Below, piece after piece: positions 13,275-14,263 of a stretch of 14,263 nucleotides of DNA. The DNA comes from UBA5499 sp002426275 (GTDB lineage: Bacteria; Bacillota; DTU084), in NCBI GenBank assembly GCA_937888735.1, contig CALASN010000172.1, forward strand, positions 1-14,263, in the 5' to 3' direction. A program made the translations under genes and the position numbers. Under the pieces are notes generated by a model, which saw only the letters and a list, made by a program, of their open reading frames with translations, was not told the DNA's origin and did no database searches. How positions within the stretch are numbered: the stretch's first letter is position 1; each line of letters begins with the position of its first letter.

Positions 13275-14263
13275 TTGAATACAGATGGGACGGTCAGGTC
13301 TATCCTGCGGCGCATTGACGGCAGGAGCTATCCGGCGTATAAGGAGCTAAGGGGCAGCTTTCGCTTCCCCTCCTTTTTGCTTTATTGCGATTACATCCAA
13401 GGCGATCCTTTTGCCTCTCCCAGCCGGATTCGTCTGAGGGCGGAGCAAAGTTTTCCTCCGGAGCTGTTTGCCACGCCGGAGCGGAAGGTGGCGTTGGAGG
13501 ATTTCTTGGCCCGCAGGCTTGCGGCAGCCATCCCCGCTTGTGTGCGCGGGCGCAGAGGAACCGGCAAAAGCGGGACGATTTACATAGACGCGCCGGGGCA
13601 GCAGATCCTGGAGCGGACGGCCGTGCTCGTGAACAGTGACTTCATTGAGGCCCGGCTTTCTGTGGGGCTGCCGGCCAGGGGACGGACGGTTTTAGGCGGA
13701 CAGGCAGAGCAGATGTTCTTCCAGGAACTGCCGCAGCTGGCGGGGTGTCTTTTGGCTGCTAAGCTCGATCTGGATGCTGCCAGGGCGCACGCCCAACTGG
13801 CTGAGGATCAGGAAGCTCTGCGCAGCCAGCTTTCCAAGCACGGTTTGGTGGCTTTTTTGGCCGCCGGCTCAATCCTGCCCCGCTCCAGCGGCGTCAGCGA
13901 TCTTCCCTTGCCTGGCGCCATCCCCCTTAAGGTTCCCCGAGAGCTGGAAGTTAGCTTAGAAGCGCCCAACCGGGGGCGGATTACGGGTCTGGGGATCCCC
14001 CAGGGAGTAACCTTGATCACAGGCGGGGGATATCATGGCAAGTCTACGCTTTTGCGCGCGCTGGAGCGGGGGATTTATAATCATATCGCAGGCGACGGCA
14101 GGGAGTTTGTGCTCACAAGTCCCCTGGCAGTGAAGATCCGCGCCGAAGACGGCAGACGGGTAGAAAAGGTAAACATAAGTCCCTTCATTAATAACCTACC
14201 CTTCGGCAAATCCACGGAGCGGTTTTCCACAGAAGAGGCCAGCGGCAGCACTTCGGAAGCGGC
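13275..14263 (+). CDS. Predicted ABC-class ATPase (PF09818 type), 5' part only
   Basis: An uninterrupted frame runs from TTG at 13275 to the window end (329 codons plus two bases). Recognisable are RRGTGKSGTIYIDAPGQ (93-109), RTAVLVNSDFIEARLSVGL (114-132, then PARGRTVLG 133-141), LITGGGYHGKSTLL (247-260; P-loop around GGYHGKST) and a DGREFVLTSP segment (274-283). These match the conserved bacterial family of predicted ABC-class ATPases (about 560 residues). Its function is unknown and it has no transmembrane partner. There is no signal peptide. The start follows AGGTGA (13261-13266) by 8 nt; an in-frame GTG at 13263 would add four residues and cannot be excluded. The Walker B and signature regions lie beyond the window. 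It begins 14 bp after yajC and is probably co-transcribed. Confidence 0.88.
   Translation, partial: MNTDGTVRSILRRIDGRSYPAYKELRGSFRFPSFLLYCDYIQGDPFASPSRIRLRAEQSFPPELFATPERKVALEDFLARRLAAAIPACVRGRRGTGKSGTIYIDAPGQQILERTAVLVNSDFIEARLSVGLPARGRTVLGGQAEQMFFQELPQLAGCLLAAKLDLDAARAHAQLAEDQEALRSQLSKHGLVAFLAAGSILPRSSGVSDLPLPGAIPLKVPRELEVSLEAPNRGRITGLGIPQGVTLITGGGYHGKSTLLRALERGIYNHIAGDGREFVLTSPLAVKIRAEDGRRVEKVNISPFINNLPFGKSTERFSTEEASGSTSEA

Noticed and set aside
1..14263. Search by eye for CRISPR repeats, insertion sequences, tRNA or rRNA genes and toxin-antitoxin or defence modules.
   Set aside because: No regularly spaced repeats, transposase-like frames, tRNA cloverleaf with CCA or rRNA segments were seen; nearly all sequence is accounted for by conserved housekeeping or sporulation genes.

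Overview
The window is a dense, almost entirely plus-strand stretch of chromosome from an endospore-forming Firmicute. It most resembles an anaerobic Clostridia- or Limnochordia-type genome of intermediate GC. The spore-specific pair yqfC/yqfD, the darA-yaaR-holB-ricT-rsmI order, the strong AGGAGG-type ribosome binding sites and the corrinoid adenosyltransferase support this. Genus cannot be fixed from the sequence. No tRNA, rRNA, CRISPR array, insertion sequence or prophage was seen.

Layout. (1) Positions 1-54 are the tail of an unidentified gene, followed by a spacer carrying a near-consensus sigma-A promoter (252-280). (2) Positions 320-3537 form a compact operon: darA (c-di-AMP receptor), yaaR, holB (clamp-loader delta'), ricT (iron-sulfur PSP1 protein) and rsmI (16S rRNA methylase). 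Its genes overlap or nearly touch. (3) Positions 3538-3967 are the only long non-coding stretch. It holds several hairpins and ends in a perfect terminator placed directly against the ribosome binding site of a cobO-like gene (3971-4540), which looks like a leader or attenuator. (4) Positions 4632-10786 carry the conserved sporulation and RNA/membrane cluster yqfC-yqfD-phoH-yqfF(pgpH)-ybeY-dgkA/PAP2-cdd. (5) Positions 10773-13260 carry the queuosine genes queA-tgt and the Sec accessory gene yajC, joined directly to cdd where era and recO usually stand. (6) From about 13275 to the window end runs the 5' part of a predicted ABC-class ATPase with a TTG start.

How they fit together. Most genes are housekeeping: replication, rRNA maturation and modification (rsmI, ybeY, phoH), tRNA queuosine (queA, tgt), pyrimidine salvage (cdd), lipid-carrier chemistry (dgkA/PAP2) and secretion (yajC). 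Two c-di-AMP proteins, the receptor DarA and the 7TM-HD phosphodiesterase YqfF/PgpH, lie in the same window. ricT and yqfC/yqfD tie it to sporulation.

I found no clear case of an entirely new system. The most unusual points are the orphan structured leader before cobO, a cysteine cluster inserted in that CobO-like enzyme, a RicT whose C-terminal region is replaced by a short Cys-rich tail, a 68-bp yqfD/phoH overlap, a DgkA-PAP2 fusion with a changed kinase residue, and frequent TTG starts.
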